Below are positions 45,939 to 58,836 of a DNA stretch of 64,000 bases, piece by piece (the stretch's first letter is position 1; every line of letters begins with the position of its first letter). Source of the stretch: Istiophorus platypterus (lineage: Eukaryota; Chordata; Actinopteri; Istiophoriformes; Istiophoridae). The stretch covers positions 1,898,109 through 1,962,108 of the forward strand of contig CM029119.1 of the NCBI GenBank assembly GCA_016859345.1. Reading direction: 5' to 3'. A program made the translations under genes and the position numbers. A model generated the notes under the pieces. The model ran no database searches, was not told the origin of the DNA, and worked only from the letters and a program-made list of their open reading frames with translations.

Positions 45939-47455
45939 CTGTTGAAAAAAAAAAAAAAACATCTCAATAACATTGGCTGATTTTTACACTGATTGAAGGG
46001 AGTTAACATCAGAAAGTTGCAGCACTGAGTCAGTTCATGATTAAATCAATTAAATCAACAATGCCCTGTATGGAAATTAATGATATGCTTCTTGTTAGTT
46101 AGCCATAGTACAACAGGCTAGAAACACAGAGGGGAGGTTCACAAAGCTGCCAGAATGATCAATAATCCATATTTAAAACACAGAGACAACATAGAGACAT
46201 GAAAAGAAATAAGGCAGTGATTAAAAAAAAAAAGAATTCCTCTCTAACTCCTTTGAATATTCCTTTCCCTTAAAAGCTTAATACCAGAATACATCTAATC
46301 AAGGTAATTTACTTAAGATGATGGTTTTCAAATAGTTCATTATATTCATATATTACAAGCTGAATAGGCCTTTGCATTTTACTGGTTAGAATCATAGTGG
46401 GTTTGTGGTCTGTGGGGGGCACTGAGGCAGAGGGTGGAGTGGGTAAATATGTACAGAAACCTTAAGACCAAACAGTGGCACAAAGGCTACCAATGAGCAT
46501 ATAGGGGTGATAAAGTATAAATTATGCCCATCTTAAAAAAACACAGCTGACCCTTTTAAACCCAATTGTCAAATGATTAAAAAAAAGTGTTACATTTGTC
46601 GTTGTATGTAAAGACAGAGCTGGGTGACTGAGGACCGTAGGTTCAGACTGTAGACCAGACTGAGGTGAGATGGATTTTTACTCAACATCTTTACTGCTCT
46701 TTATCTTTAAAAACCTACTAAAAGTTCAGTCTATACCTTTGTGTTTCTATTGTGCTTCAGAGGTGAATAGAACTAAACATATTTGGACTTTTAAAATTTC
46801 CCTGTGTGGAATGAAAAAAGCTGGCTAGAAACTGACTAGAAATTAATAGAATTACTAAAAACCAAACAGTTAACCTGTCTGGGGCCCCTGGGAATCCGGG
46901 GCCACACTGATAATCCTGCCTTGTCTCTATCTCAGGCTGACAGGCCTCCCTACTTTCCAGTCTCCCCAGGTTTGTTTGTTTTTTTTTACCACAGAAATTC
47001 CTATCAGCATAAAAACTATATCAATCAATCCCTACCAAATATGACATTAAGCACTTTAACTGTCATTTCCACCTGAAATTAGTGGTATATAAGTTCGAAC
47101 CAGTACTCTGACATTTCTGGCCACCTGTGCTTAAAAAAAAGGAAATAAAACCATTAAGTTGATGTCTCTCTCTCTTTAGCAGTAACCCGGTCAGTAGAAT
47201 CTCATTAAAGCAGCATGTCCAAAATTAATTTTTACTACAATCTTAAAATCCTATTATCATTTTAACCAGTTACAGCACATCATGTCATATAACATGTTGC
47301 TTCTGTCAAACCCCAAAACATGTCCTAATCATCATGCCTCCAGAATTTGGGAAGGAAACTGTGGATTTTCCAATTGTTGCCTGGTTCTAAATCTACTCAT
47401 TGCATTACAATATTTGAAATCACTAAGTAACTCATGGTTAATGCTATACCAATGG

Positions 47456-47522
47456 CACTGAAGTCCACAGCAAATAGCACAGCAAAGAGCCCAGGCTTCA
47501 GAAAGAAGAGGTGATTTGGCAG
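47456..47522 (-). other. Exon-like segment with a hydrophobic stretch, unassigned
   Basis: On the minus strand ACATGTTCAG precedes LPNHLFFLKPGLFAVLFAVD FSAI, with a possible donor G|GTATAG. The residues could form a membrane segment. Its phase does not join directly to 45938, so a further exon would be needed between them. Confidence 0.25.
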
Positions 47523-47960
47523 CTGAACATGTAAAACAACAATTAAAATAGCCATGGTAAAAGAAAATACAACATGTGTAAGATCATTGTAAGATTAAGA
47601 GGTCGAAAACATGACTGTAGGTCAACATTGATGAGATAAGGTTAATCATGAGATAAGACTATATAAAACAATCACTTAGAGCTGAACAACCAGACAGCAT
47701 GAGGATCATCTTGTTGGTCAAAAGTAGTAATATCAAACAATTTTCTTACAGTAAATTTACCTGAGTTAGATACCTATAGACAGTGGATTAAACAAAAACA
47801 CAAAATGAAAACCTGACTTAAACCTCAACATTCTCCAGACTTCCTGTTTTACCTGATGCTCACAAACTTACACCAAATCTATGTCAGCTAGCAGTCAAGA
47901 CACTATTCTGAACACTAATCTAACTGTTCAACTGGTTGTTGTTTGTCTGTTGGTTTCCAG

Positions 47961-48066
47961 AGAGAACATGAAGGGACCCTGGTTTGTCTGTAATCTGACC
48001 ACTGTGGATGCCCAGAATGCGGAGATAAAGAAAATGTTTAGAGTGCTGCAGCAGAAACCAGCTTAA
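47961..48066 (+). other. Exon-like segment, candidate terminal exon on the plus strand
   Basis: Acceptor GTTGGTTTCCAG is followed by NMKGPWFVCNLTTVDAQNAE IKKMFRVLQQKPA and TAA at 48064-48066. Codons are CTG/CAG/GTG-rich, unlike the AT-rich surroundings. The minus strand is also open here in one frame, so strand is uncertain. I do not recognise the protein. Confidence 0.3.
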
Positions 48067-49184
48067 CTGTGCTACGTCTAACAGTTAATATAATTTTGAT
48101 AGTTTCCCAGGAAGCCTGCATAGAACATCTTATATTACCCAAAATGAACTAACTCTTTCTGACTGCTTCACTTGATTTTATTGGGATAGAAATCACCTGG
48201 AAAATATATTTCCGTCATATAACTTCTAAAACCTGTGCATCAGTCAAAATCCCAATCCAGAGTTGTTAAAGTGTTTTCAATGAAATCCCCAGAGCTACTC
48301 AACCCACATGTAGACAGATCTACTGTATTTCCATGAAAACCAAGCAAACTTCATCCACTTCATCGGGAGAACGGTGCCCCTCTCAGTCGCACCCCGTAGC
48401 ACAAACGTTTGTTCTTGGTCTGTTACTTAGGTCGAGCAGGTACTATATCACACACCACCAACTAAGTGTCTTTAGCTAGCTATAAGAAGAAGCTAGCTCA
48501 GTATGCTCTTTATCAAAATACTTATAATGAAAGGGTGGGGAAACGGATTAAATCTTCTACCACAGTACAAGTACTGTTATATTGCAATACTGACATATAG
48601 TATATCATGAACTGGGAAGCTTTTGAGAAATGGTTTACATATCTGATTTTGAAAATGTAGAGAAAAGCCTATCTGAAAAATCAAAGTACTTGATTTACAT
48701 TATTGTAAAACACTTGTAAAACAAACATTGCCATAAAACTGCTACTTAATATGCAGTATACTCCACAATGGTCTAATACAACCAGAGATATTAAAGGCTG
48801 AGTTACTATGGTATAAATGATAAAGAAAAATCTCTGCCAGTTGACAAAACCCTATCATCTCACTGTCACATCTGCAGTTCCCAATTTCAGATGTACTGAA
48901 ATAAAATTTAAAAGTCTATGATTTAAGTGCATTTTAAATGCACTTAAGTTGAAGTCAGGTGACGCAGAGCTTGTCTGAGCATCAGTAAATCATGTAGCTG
49001 AAGATGCTGTGTTTAAGTACAGTCTTAATGCCTTCATTGACTGATTAGCACATATAGTGCTGCTGATCACAGGAGACAGCAGTCAGAATCTATCACCTCC
49101 ACTCTGCTCACAGACAATGACACACGATTGCACAAACACAGACACAGACAGACACAGGACTGACGGACCATTGCAATCAGGTGA

Positions 49185-49218
<34 letters not shown>

Positions 49219-49256
49219 GTGATGATGGTGATAATGGTGATGATGGTGATGATGGT
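49185..49256. repeat. (ATG)n / (ATGGTG)n repeat
   Basis: About ten ATG units followed by degenerate ATGGTG and ATAATGGTG units, 150 bp downstream of the IPMK stop and probably in its 3' UTR. Confidence 0.9.
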
Positions 49257-49402
49257 TCAGTTTTAATATTCACTTCTTTGATTCTTCCCTCTCTCCTCTG
49301 AGGACCTGTCTTTTGAGAAGAAAGGAGGAGAGTTGACAGGGAGGAGACAGTGGTTCACTTTGAGCAGGTTGGGGGGGGGCGTGGAGTGTGAGCTCCAGGG
49401 CT

Positions 49403-50211
49403 TTAGGCAGCGTCACAGAGGATCTGCTCCAGCACCTTCAGCAAGTGTTTGAGGCCGTAAATGTAGCCGTGATCGTGGCTGTCGCTCTGGAAAACATGGG
49501 CAAAGTCGATCATCCTGACCTCCACCTCTGTTTCTCCTCTCCCCTCTGTTGCTTCATCTCCTTGTCCTTTCAGCAACTCCTCCTCTCTCCTTCTCCTGTC
49601 CTCCCTCTCTCCATCCTCAACCTTCCTTTCCAGTTGTGATTTGTTTCCGTTTCCATTTGGTGGTTGCTGTGACTCACCTGTTCGTTTCCATGCAGAGTTG
49701 TCTTCTTGACACAGTACTGAGTTGTTATCTCCAGGAACTGAGCTCAGTGTCGTCTCCACAGCCTCGCCGGCTCCACTGTTGCCGTGAAGATGACCCTTGG
49801 CACAGTGGTGATGGCCACGTTTCCTGTGGTTTGTGTAAATGGTGGCCAGGCTGTAGTCCCAGGGCACCGTCACCTGAATGTTGTTGTTGTTGTACTCGGC
49901 CACCTGCTCTTGCTGCCCCGCCCCTTCCTGTCCTGCATTCGCCTCTCCCCTCTGACAGCTGTCACCCGCTGATGACACCGTGGTAGTTTTCACCACAGTT
50001 GGGCTGATTGATGGGGCACTGAGAAGAGAAGAAAGGGAAGATGAGGAGAAAGAGGAGGGGAGTCCCTCGTAGACGAAGAGAAGGGAGCTGGCATAGAAGG
50101 CCAGCTGGTGCTGAGACTCAAACCAGCGTAGGATTTGCTGTACTCTGTGGATGCTGGCTGACACTGCATCCTTTCTCAGACAAACACCGTTATGGAAGAA
50201 TTTAGCCAGGC
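49403..50211 (-). CDS. ipmk: IPMK terminal exon
   Basis: Acceptor CTCCTCTAG|GCCTGG on the minus strand. 809 nt encode the kinase C-lobe: AKFFHNGVCLRKDAVSASIH, FYASSLLFVYEG, a low-complexity insert with EYNNNNIQVTVPWDYSLAT and EEREDRRRREEE-like acidic/basic runs, then VEVRMIDFAHVFQSDSHDHG and YIYGLKHLLKVLEQIL. Confidence 0.95.
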
Positions 50212-50830
50212 CTAGAGGAGAGGAGAGATATTTTTAGTCTTTTTTTGACTAGGAGGTAAAATATCAAGACTCATCTGGTAATATTCCACGTTCTGTTAAG
50301 AAAAAAAGCTGCTTAAAAGGTCATGGACCAAATATTATCTATCATTTATTCTAACTCTAACGGTAAAAATAGGAAATTAGGTAAAAGATATAAGAAAAAA
50401 AACAAAAAAACCACAAACCTAACGTTAAATGCTGGTCATCGAATTTCTTCAGACTTAAAAATACTAATGAATTTTGATTTAAGTTGAGTTAAAAGTTAAG
50501 TAAGTGCTGCAGCACAGAGAAGTCTTCTATAATTACTGTACAATATAATACTGGTCATGATGAATAATCTTTTATCTGAAGAAATATTTTTTCATTCAGT
50601 AGGCTAGATGTGTAGTGCACCTGATGAAGCTGCCAGCAGTTATCGGCAAACAAAACACTAAAGATGTCACACAAATAAAATGAACTTGTGGCAAATGCAA
50701 GGTTAGTCCATGTGTGCGAAGTTGGCTGTTCTTCGCAGTATGCTTCACTGTCAGTAGCAGTATGTCACTTGTTAACGTGCTGGTGAAAACCTTGGTAAAA
50801 CTCATCAGCTACGCACAAAGAAACACAGAA

Positions 50831-50885
<55 letters not shown>

Positions 50886-53800
50886 CCATCTTTAATAGTA
50901 TCCTTAACCAGTCCCCTTCCATAGTGCTGGTCAAAGGAGTCAAAAGTGTCACTGCACACTTTATATACCTGAAATACAAGAAAATACATGATGTTAAGAT
51001 TGTTTGTTAGTCCTTGTCTCTAAACGACAAGCCCACCATGTGTTAAGATACATGCTGACTAGGAATGATCATGACTGAGGTGCTGGTTCTCTGAAACACT
51101 TTCTCCACCTAGTGGTCCACAGCTACCCTCACACCTGCTTATATCACAGCTATGACAACAGATCAAACCGTAACAGCTATTTCAAGCCTGCTGCCTGCTG
51201 AACCATAAACCAAGACCTGCAAATGTGTAGTTTACTGTCTATTAGCTGGCTCATAACCAAGGTATTTTACACTCAATCTCATGTGTGAACTCATTTTCAG
51301 ATACAAAGATTAATAACAAAAGAATGTTGATACAATTGTGATTTTAGGTCAGAACATGCAGGTTAATGAGAATTATTGGTGTAGCCCTCACAAATTATTT
51401 TTCATAAAGAAGATGTATCTGTATTTATACATGATAAAATATACAACTAGTAAAAGTTTGGACATTAAACGAAGAACTGATCCACCCATAGGTTAGGGAG
51501 AATGTCAAAAATCCTACGACAACATCACTTTGAGCATAGCCGCATTTACTGCTAATATCTTCATTTGCATTGATGCCTCTTTGAACCTCTGAAACTGAGG
51601 GACTATGTATAAAAATGACTGTAATTCCTAAACAATTAATGTGATATTTTTGTTAAACCCCTTGAATTAAAGTTGAAAGTTTACATCTCAATCCCATCTT
51701 GATTTCGATCATTTCACATCATGGTTGTGTACAAAGGGAAAATTACGAAAACTGTGTCACTGTCCAAATACTTATGGACAAAGCTGTTGGCATTTAACAG
51801 TGATCAAAGTGTGGAGCCAATGTAGAACAAAATACCAGCAGTAATAATGCAGCAACGCACACAAAATATCTATGACTCTAGTGCCCCAGTGCATGCTGGG
51901 AGGGTTCCCAACTAACCTAACTCACATACCTGTGTATATTGATCATGATGTCAAATCTCTAATATTTTGACTTTATTTCAAAATAAGAGTGCACTGTTAT
52001 TTAAGATAAATTATCTGGGATTAACAAATCAATCATAACACTGCATTCATGATCCATATGAGCTGGATGACAATTAACAAGATCTTTTTTTAAGCCAGAT
52101 AAAAGTACAATAGCCTGGATTAATCAAACTATATTTGAAGAGCAGGGCTCAAGCAACTCTGCAGTATGAGTGGCTTCACAGTTTTATATTTAGACCAGGA
52201 AGATTCTCTCCTCAGCAATTCACTTAATCACTATCTTTTTCTCTCAGTATTTCCTTAACTCTCTACCCCACCTCCCCATCATTCCATCAGGAGGATCATT
52301 ACCACTAATTAGTCTCCTCTCTATCCAAACAAACACATAGCAGAGATTACTATGGAAATTTTCCCAGCTCAGCGCCAGGCACATTCTGTAGCAAACTCCC
52401 TGTTCAATGGTACAAAATTCTCAACTTTAGAGAATTCACTCCATTTGTCAAGCATCTGATTAAACTGCAGCTTGAGCTTTAAACTACTAAAAATAATCCT
52501 GGCTACCTATACAACTATTGCTTCTCCAGTCTACCCACCTCTGGGCCTTTAAAAAAAACAAAGAGACAAAACACCACTGTGCTAACAACATAATTCACAC
52601 CCACAGTACTCAGTCTACCACAGAGCCAACACTTTTCAAAGACACCAAATAGTGTCTGTCATATTAATACATTGCTGAAGCACTATACTGCTCATATCCT
52701 GTCCTTACCTTAAGTACACCTTTGAGATACTTGGGCCTTGCTCCAGACCTACTTACTTGAACTACTTTATGCTTCTAGTCCACTACATTTGTAGGACAAC
52801 TAGTTATCTGTATTCATTATTCTTCTGAAACAATATTTTCAGATTGTTGCTTTCTTTTGATTAGTGATCCCATGATATGTCCTTTAAAAAGAGAGCTTAA
52901 TGCTGTCAGCAGATCTGTCAGCCTTGAATAGGTTTTCCTAAAAGGTTTGTTCAAATTCTCAAAGATAAAGATGTTTTATTGTGCTTCATTAATGTAATAT
53001 TGTCTCTTTTCAATGGTCTAGTACCTCCTGTAAATTAACTTCCAGTGATCTTCATAGAGATAACATGAGCAAACATCAGAGCGCTTAGCTCAAGTCCACA
53101 AGTTGACTCTCAAGTAAGCTTTTAGTAAGTTATATGACCATGGATAGATGTGGATATTCACATCCTCAGTTGTACTTTAGGTCATGCTATGTCATACACC
53201 AAGGTTAACAATAGTCAATGTCAAGGTAATGTTGGTAGTAATTGGGTTTTCAAGGATGAATAATGTAATTTTGTACTAGTTAGAGATGAAAGAGAGCCGG
53301 TAATTTAGATTGCTTCTTTCTATTAGTAGCCTAAATTACTCTTTTTTGTCAGAGGACAGCAGGTCAGCTAAACATGTAGAGATGTAAAATTTGTTGAAGC
53401 TGAGTAAAAATTACAGTACATGTTAAGACTATGGCTTCCAATAATAATGAATGATGAGTGAGTATATACTTGACTTTAAATCAGGCTTTACTCTTCAATG
53501 GAAATCAACAAAGTTTTGAACTTACACTCACCTATCTAATCTAAATCAACTGTCCTTGAACTTTTCTCTATTTTCCCCTCTTATTATAGTTCATTTTAAT
53601 ACAGAAAGAAAAAAGTTCTTTCATCTCATTGACTGTTTTTTATGTTTTTTTCTTGCTGCAGGCAGGAAAAACCAAACCAGAACACTTACTGGTGACATCA
53701 CTGACCATGGGCTGCAATGGAAACTGATCAAACTGATAAAGGTTTTGTTATTTGACTCTCTTCCTTTCCAACAGATAAGAAGTTCTCTCTCTCTTTCCTG

Positions 53801-56800
53801 TCATCTGTCTGCCTGATCTGTGTGGATAAAATAAAGAGGGACTGATATTTGGTCGGCTTGACATGATGTTTTGTGTGTGTTTGTATGTGTGTGTTTGTGT
53901 GTGTTAGTTTGTGTGTGTGTGTGTGTACTTAAACATAAGAGGGTCATTTTTGTAGTGTTAAATTCATTCATTTACCTCTGTTACTTTGTTACTAGTCGTG
54001 GGTTGAAGTGTTTATAAAATATTTATAAATATCACAGTATTACCTTGATATCAGTTAGTCACAATAAGTAGGTAGATTATTAATCTGTATCTGCTATAGA
54101 GATTTGTTTTATGAATTTACAGGGCAATAAAATCCATCTCAGAAAGGAGCTAGCTAACCTGTGCCCATGTGGAAGATTCCACATGGCCATTGGGAGGGAC
54201 AACTATGACATGAAAGGGGGGTTGGGAATCATTGTACTGACATAGGCAGCCAAAGGCATTGGTAAAAAGGACAGTTACTGAAGAAAGTTAACATTTAGCA
54301 AAAAAAACCAATTTGCACAGCAAAGGGAAAACTACCCTTCCATGCCTGTCTGTTGTTTACCCCTATTTACATTTTACATACAAAACAATATCTATTGTAT
54401 TCATTTATCATTTCCTTCTGTAAATGTTAACAGCCTAACAAGAAAGAGAGGAATTATGTGCAGTGAGTCACTCGAAAGCTTTTACTCTGAAACATCTGTT
54501 CAGCAAGTGTCCTCATTTGAAGAAGGCAAAGTGAAAGCAAAGACTGAAAAGAACTGACCTTTAGACCAAACCAAGATTCTCCGAATCCTGATTGCAGCAG
54601 TTAGTAAATAAAATTTCAAAACTTTAAACTTTAACTTTTTAGAAGCAAATGGACACAGTGAAATTAATGTCACAGAGTTCTGTTTCTAAGGGCTTGTCAT
54701 CGGGTTATGTTTGAAACTGAAACCTCTTCTGTAACCAGGTGTTACTCTCTGACTGGCTGAGAATGCCCAAAGGCTGTAGTAAAATAGGTCATGATAAGTT
54801 TAAGGCTCTGTCATTAAACAAGCGGAGAAACTCAGCATCCCCCAGGATGAGCTGGAAGATGTTGCTGGGGAGAGGGACATCTGAACCATGCTGCCTAACC
54901 TGTGGCCACCATTACCCAAGAAAATTGGCCGAAAATGGATGGATGAATAATACTAGCTCTTATCAGATACTTCTATTTACCAAAAGTTTGATTAAATATG
55001 TATCTGGCACACAGAAATAACTGCTGTAGCCACTAAAGTACAATACAGTAAACACAGGATCAGATTTTGGGACATTTCGAAATGCAACACTTAGTATCGA
55101 TGGAACAGGATGAAGAGCTTGTTTATATGCTCAACTGATGGACTGCCTTTATATATATAACACAAACCCCACTCAGTTTTGACATCATTACATTTGAAGA
55201 TTAAAGATCTTCCAGAGCACTCACCCTCATGCCAAGGACCAGGAAGCCAATCTCCTCCATCAGTGGGTATTTTCTGATCTGCTGTTCCCGTTTCTCCTGT
55301 GACGCGAACGGATCATAGCTCCGCTGGCCCAGCTTCACGTCCATGATGCATGGCTTGACGAAGCGACGAGTCACATCCTCCAGCTTCAGGTATAGGTCTG
55401 AGTCAGTGGCACAGGTAAAAGAGTAATGATTAATGTTAGGGATTACAAATTACACTCAACATCCAATTATTCACCCAAAATGTCTCTTACATGATGAAGG
55501 TTCTTACTAGGGTTTTCCTTGACTATATGTTATTTTTTCCATCATTAGATATCTGACAAGAAGTTTACAGACAGAACAGTTTGGTATATTCATAAAAGCT
55601 GACTGTATTTTGGACTTGTCAATAAGCCTATGGCTGCAACAAACCTGCCTACCTTTTGTTATCAACAGATCTGGTCTGAGAGAGACGGACTAGCTTCAAA
55701 CAGTCTCTTACCATTGGGGCTGTCAGGAGAGGACCACGTGCCATAGTACTTAGGAAGGTGGGTTTGGAGCTCTATGAGACATGGATCACAACAGTCCTCA
55801 GCATACACCTGGGAGACACACATATGCATCATCATACTACACTGTACATACAGGTTGGCACTGTACATTGGTGTAGGGCTGTAACTAATATTATTTACAG
55901 TTTGATACAAGAGAATTACAACAGCCAACACTCTTAAATATGTTATTATTCTAAATCAGATAGAGAAAAAATAAATACATAAAATAAATCAGTTTATCTT
56001 AAAATATTTTTCTTACTGATTTATTTTATGTATTTATTTTAGAAAAGCTCAATAATGTTTCTCCCAACTGTAAAGAGACTTTCAGTCCTCTGCATACCAT
56101 GACAATTTTCTGGTTGTATGAGAGTTGCTGAGACTGACGGCACTTCTAAGCTCTAAAGCAACAGGCGCATGTTCCTGTGTGATTAGATAGACTCATTTGG
56201 AGTGTCTGATGTTTACACTTATTATTACGAATTCACATTTCTCCATCCATCCTTTCATCTTTTACACCTGCTTTGATAGACAGATTTATATTATTGTCCC
56301 AGAGGGAGATTTGTTTTAACAGTTCGCTTAAATCTGCCAAGGTCACAGGTTGCATCCTTGACCATATCCAGTTTTCTTTATAACCACAGTCTAGAACAAA
56401 ACTGAGTGCACCCCTGGTCCATATGACTAAACAGTAAATGATTACAAATCCTGTCCATTTACTACAATCTTATTTGTTTTTAGCCCAAGAAGATTGGAGC
56501 CAATTCATTTAAAAACAGAACAGGCCCATATTTAAGAACCAATCCAATAAAAGTCTGTCATCCTTAATTAGTAAGATTGTGTTCTTTTATTTTTTAATTG
56601 AGGACGACTACTGTCCCTTCTGTTATTGGTAGTGTGGCTCTTCCTAAACCTTCCTCCTGTGCTACAGCTCATGTAACCTGGTAATACTTCCATCTAGCTC
56701 TATCGATCCATGTATTTCTATAGTTCTCAGTTGTGATGACTTCATGAGCTTCTTTAATTATAAAATTCTAGCAATTACAGACAAAATTTACAACCTTCTG

Positions 56801-58781
56801 CACTCAGCTGACGCCGATTTATCCTCAAGAACAGAAAACCTTCAAAACATTTGTAGAGTCTCGTATATATATATGTATATATATATATACATTAATATAT
56901 ATTAATATATATATATATTATAGGAATCTTGGAGTTGTCTTCCATCAGGACATGTCCTTTAACTCCCACATAAAACAAACTTCAAGAACTGTCCTAATTC
57001 ACCTACATTATGTTGCAAAATTCAGGCACCTTCTGTCTCAGAAAAGATGAAGAAAAAGTAGTCAATGCTTTTGTTACTTGTAGGCTCATTTATGAAACTC
57101 ATTATTATTAGGCCGGCCCAAAAAAACTTAATACTTTCCATCAGAACCAGAAAATCACATCTCCTCTGGAAAAGCTTTTCTGCACTGGCTCCATGTAAAA
57201 TCCAGAATAAAATTAAAAATCTTCCTCCTCACCTACAAAGCTTTTCATGATCAGGCAACATCTTATCTTATAAAGCCCATAGTACATTATTATCCCAGGA
57301 GAACACTTTGCCCCAGTCTCCTTAAGTAGAATGGGGAGCAGAGCCCTTCTTCCAATTCCAATTATTTCGATTATCATTTCTACTATTATATTTATTCTTT
57401 TTGTTATTATTAGTAGTAGTTGTATCAGTAGTAGAAGTATCATAATCATTATTGGCCCTATTATTCTATTAGTTTTATTATTAGTCTCATTATTATCTTA
57501 CAACTTTATGTGGAACATGTACTGTGCTATGCCCCTGATCTTTCAACTCAGCCCATTAATTAGAAATCACAGGTACAATCACCTCTGTTGGAGTGATCAC
57601 AGGCAAACTGATATTTTTTGCACAGAGGTTGTACATTGGGGCCTGTACTTTCAGTCTTGTTTATCTAACCTGTTTGTTTTTAAAATTAAATAAGATAAAA
57701 TATTCTACGCTTCAACTTGAAAACAATAAAATTATTGTATGATGACACATTTTTGAATTATTTAACATTTCAGTGATACTGAACAGAGGGGTACTCGGTA
57801 TTGTTCTATTTTCGGCCTGCATGTCCTAGATCATTTATACTTGTTAAGACTTGGTTACAATACAGATTCATGAGAGTCATCTGCAATACGTCAAATATCA
57901 GCAGCAGACAGAGATCTGTATGTGCTAATGTGCAGATAAAGCAAAGCAAGGGAATGTGTCTTTAACAAGTTAGTATATGACTCATGATACGGTAAAATGC
58001 TCCTACAAACATATCTAGAGCTTTAATTATGGGGTGATTGATGCTGAAAAAGTCTATTGCATTCCTGAATTATGAGTGGAGGTTTTAAAATGTATTGAGT
58101 CATGATATTACAAAATTAAAAAATGTGACAATATTTAATGTAATGCTGAACAATAAATTTTAATCAGCTTGTACTGAAATGATTACTCGATTAATTGGTT
58201 GACAAAAAAAATTAATCAACAATTTTTATGATGACTGAAGTCATTGATTAAATAAAAATGCCTCAAATATAGGTACTTTCTTTTTTATATCATTGAAACT
58301 TCAATATCTTTGGATTTTTAACATTTGCCAAAACAAACCAAGCCATTCAACATTGCCATATTTTTCACTATTTCTTGATGTTCAACAGATTGAAAAAAAA
58401 ACAAAAAAACAAAAACAAGAACATCAACATATTCAACAACAATAAAAATAATCACTGAATTGATAATATCAACTAGATCTTATCAACTAATTATGTGATC
58501 AAAACAAATTGTTGTATTAGATTATATCTAAGGCTCATTGTTTTCTTCTCTCTTTAGTGCAGGGTTTTTTTGAAAAGTTTGACTGGTCTGCACTGATATT
58601 CAACTGGATTTTGTGTTGTAGTGACACCTTAGTCAACTTATGTCTGCACAAAAGAAACGGAGTAATTACAGATGTTTATTCTGAATACTGCATCATTACG
58701 ATCAGTATTTCATCTAGATTGTGAATTGAGTTGAGTTTGAATTTTTTTTTAATCAGATTTTTAACTCACTCATTCATTGCG

Positions 58782-58836
<55 letters not shown>

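Noticed and set aside
49388..49986. Plus-strand ORFs over the IPMK last exon
   Set aside because: They are shadows of the minus-strand coding exon, which has the conserved kinase motifs.
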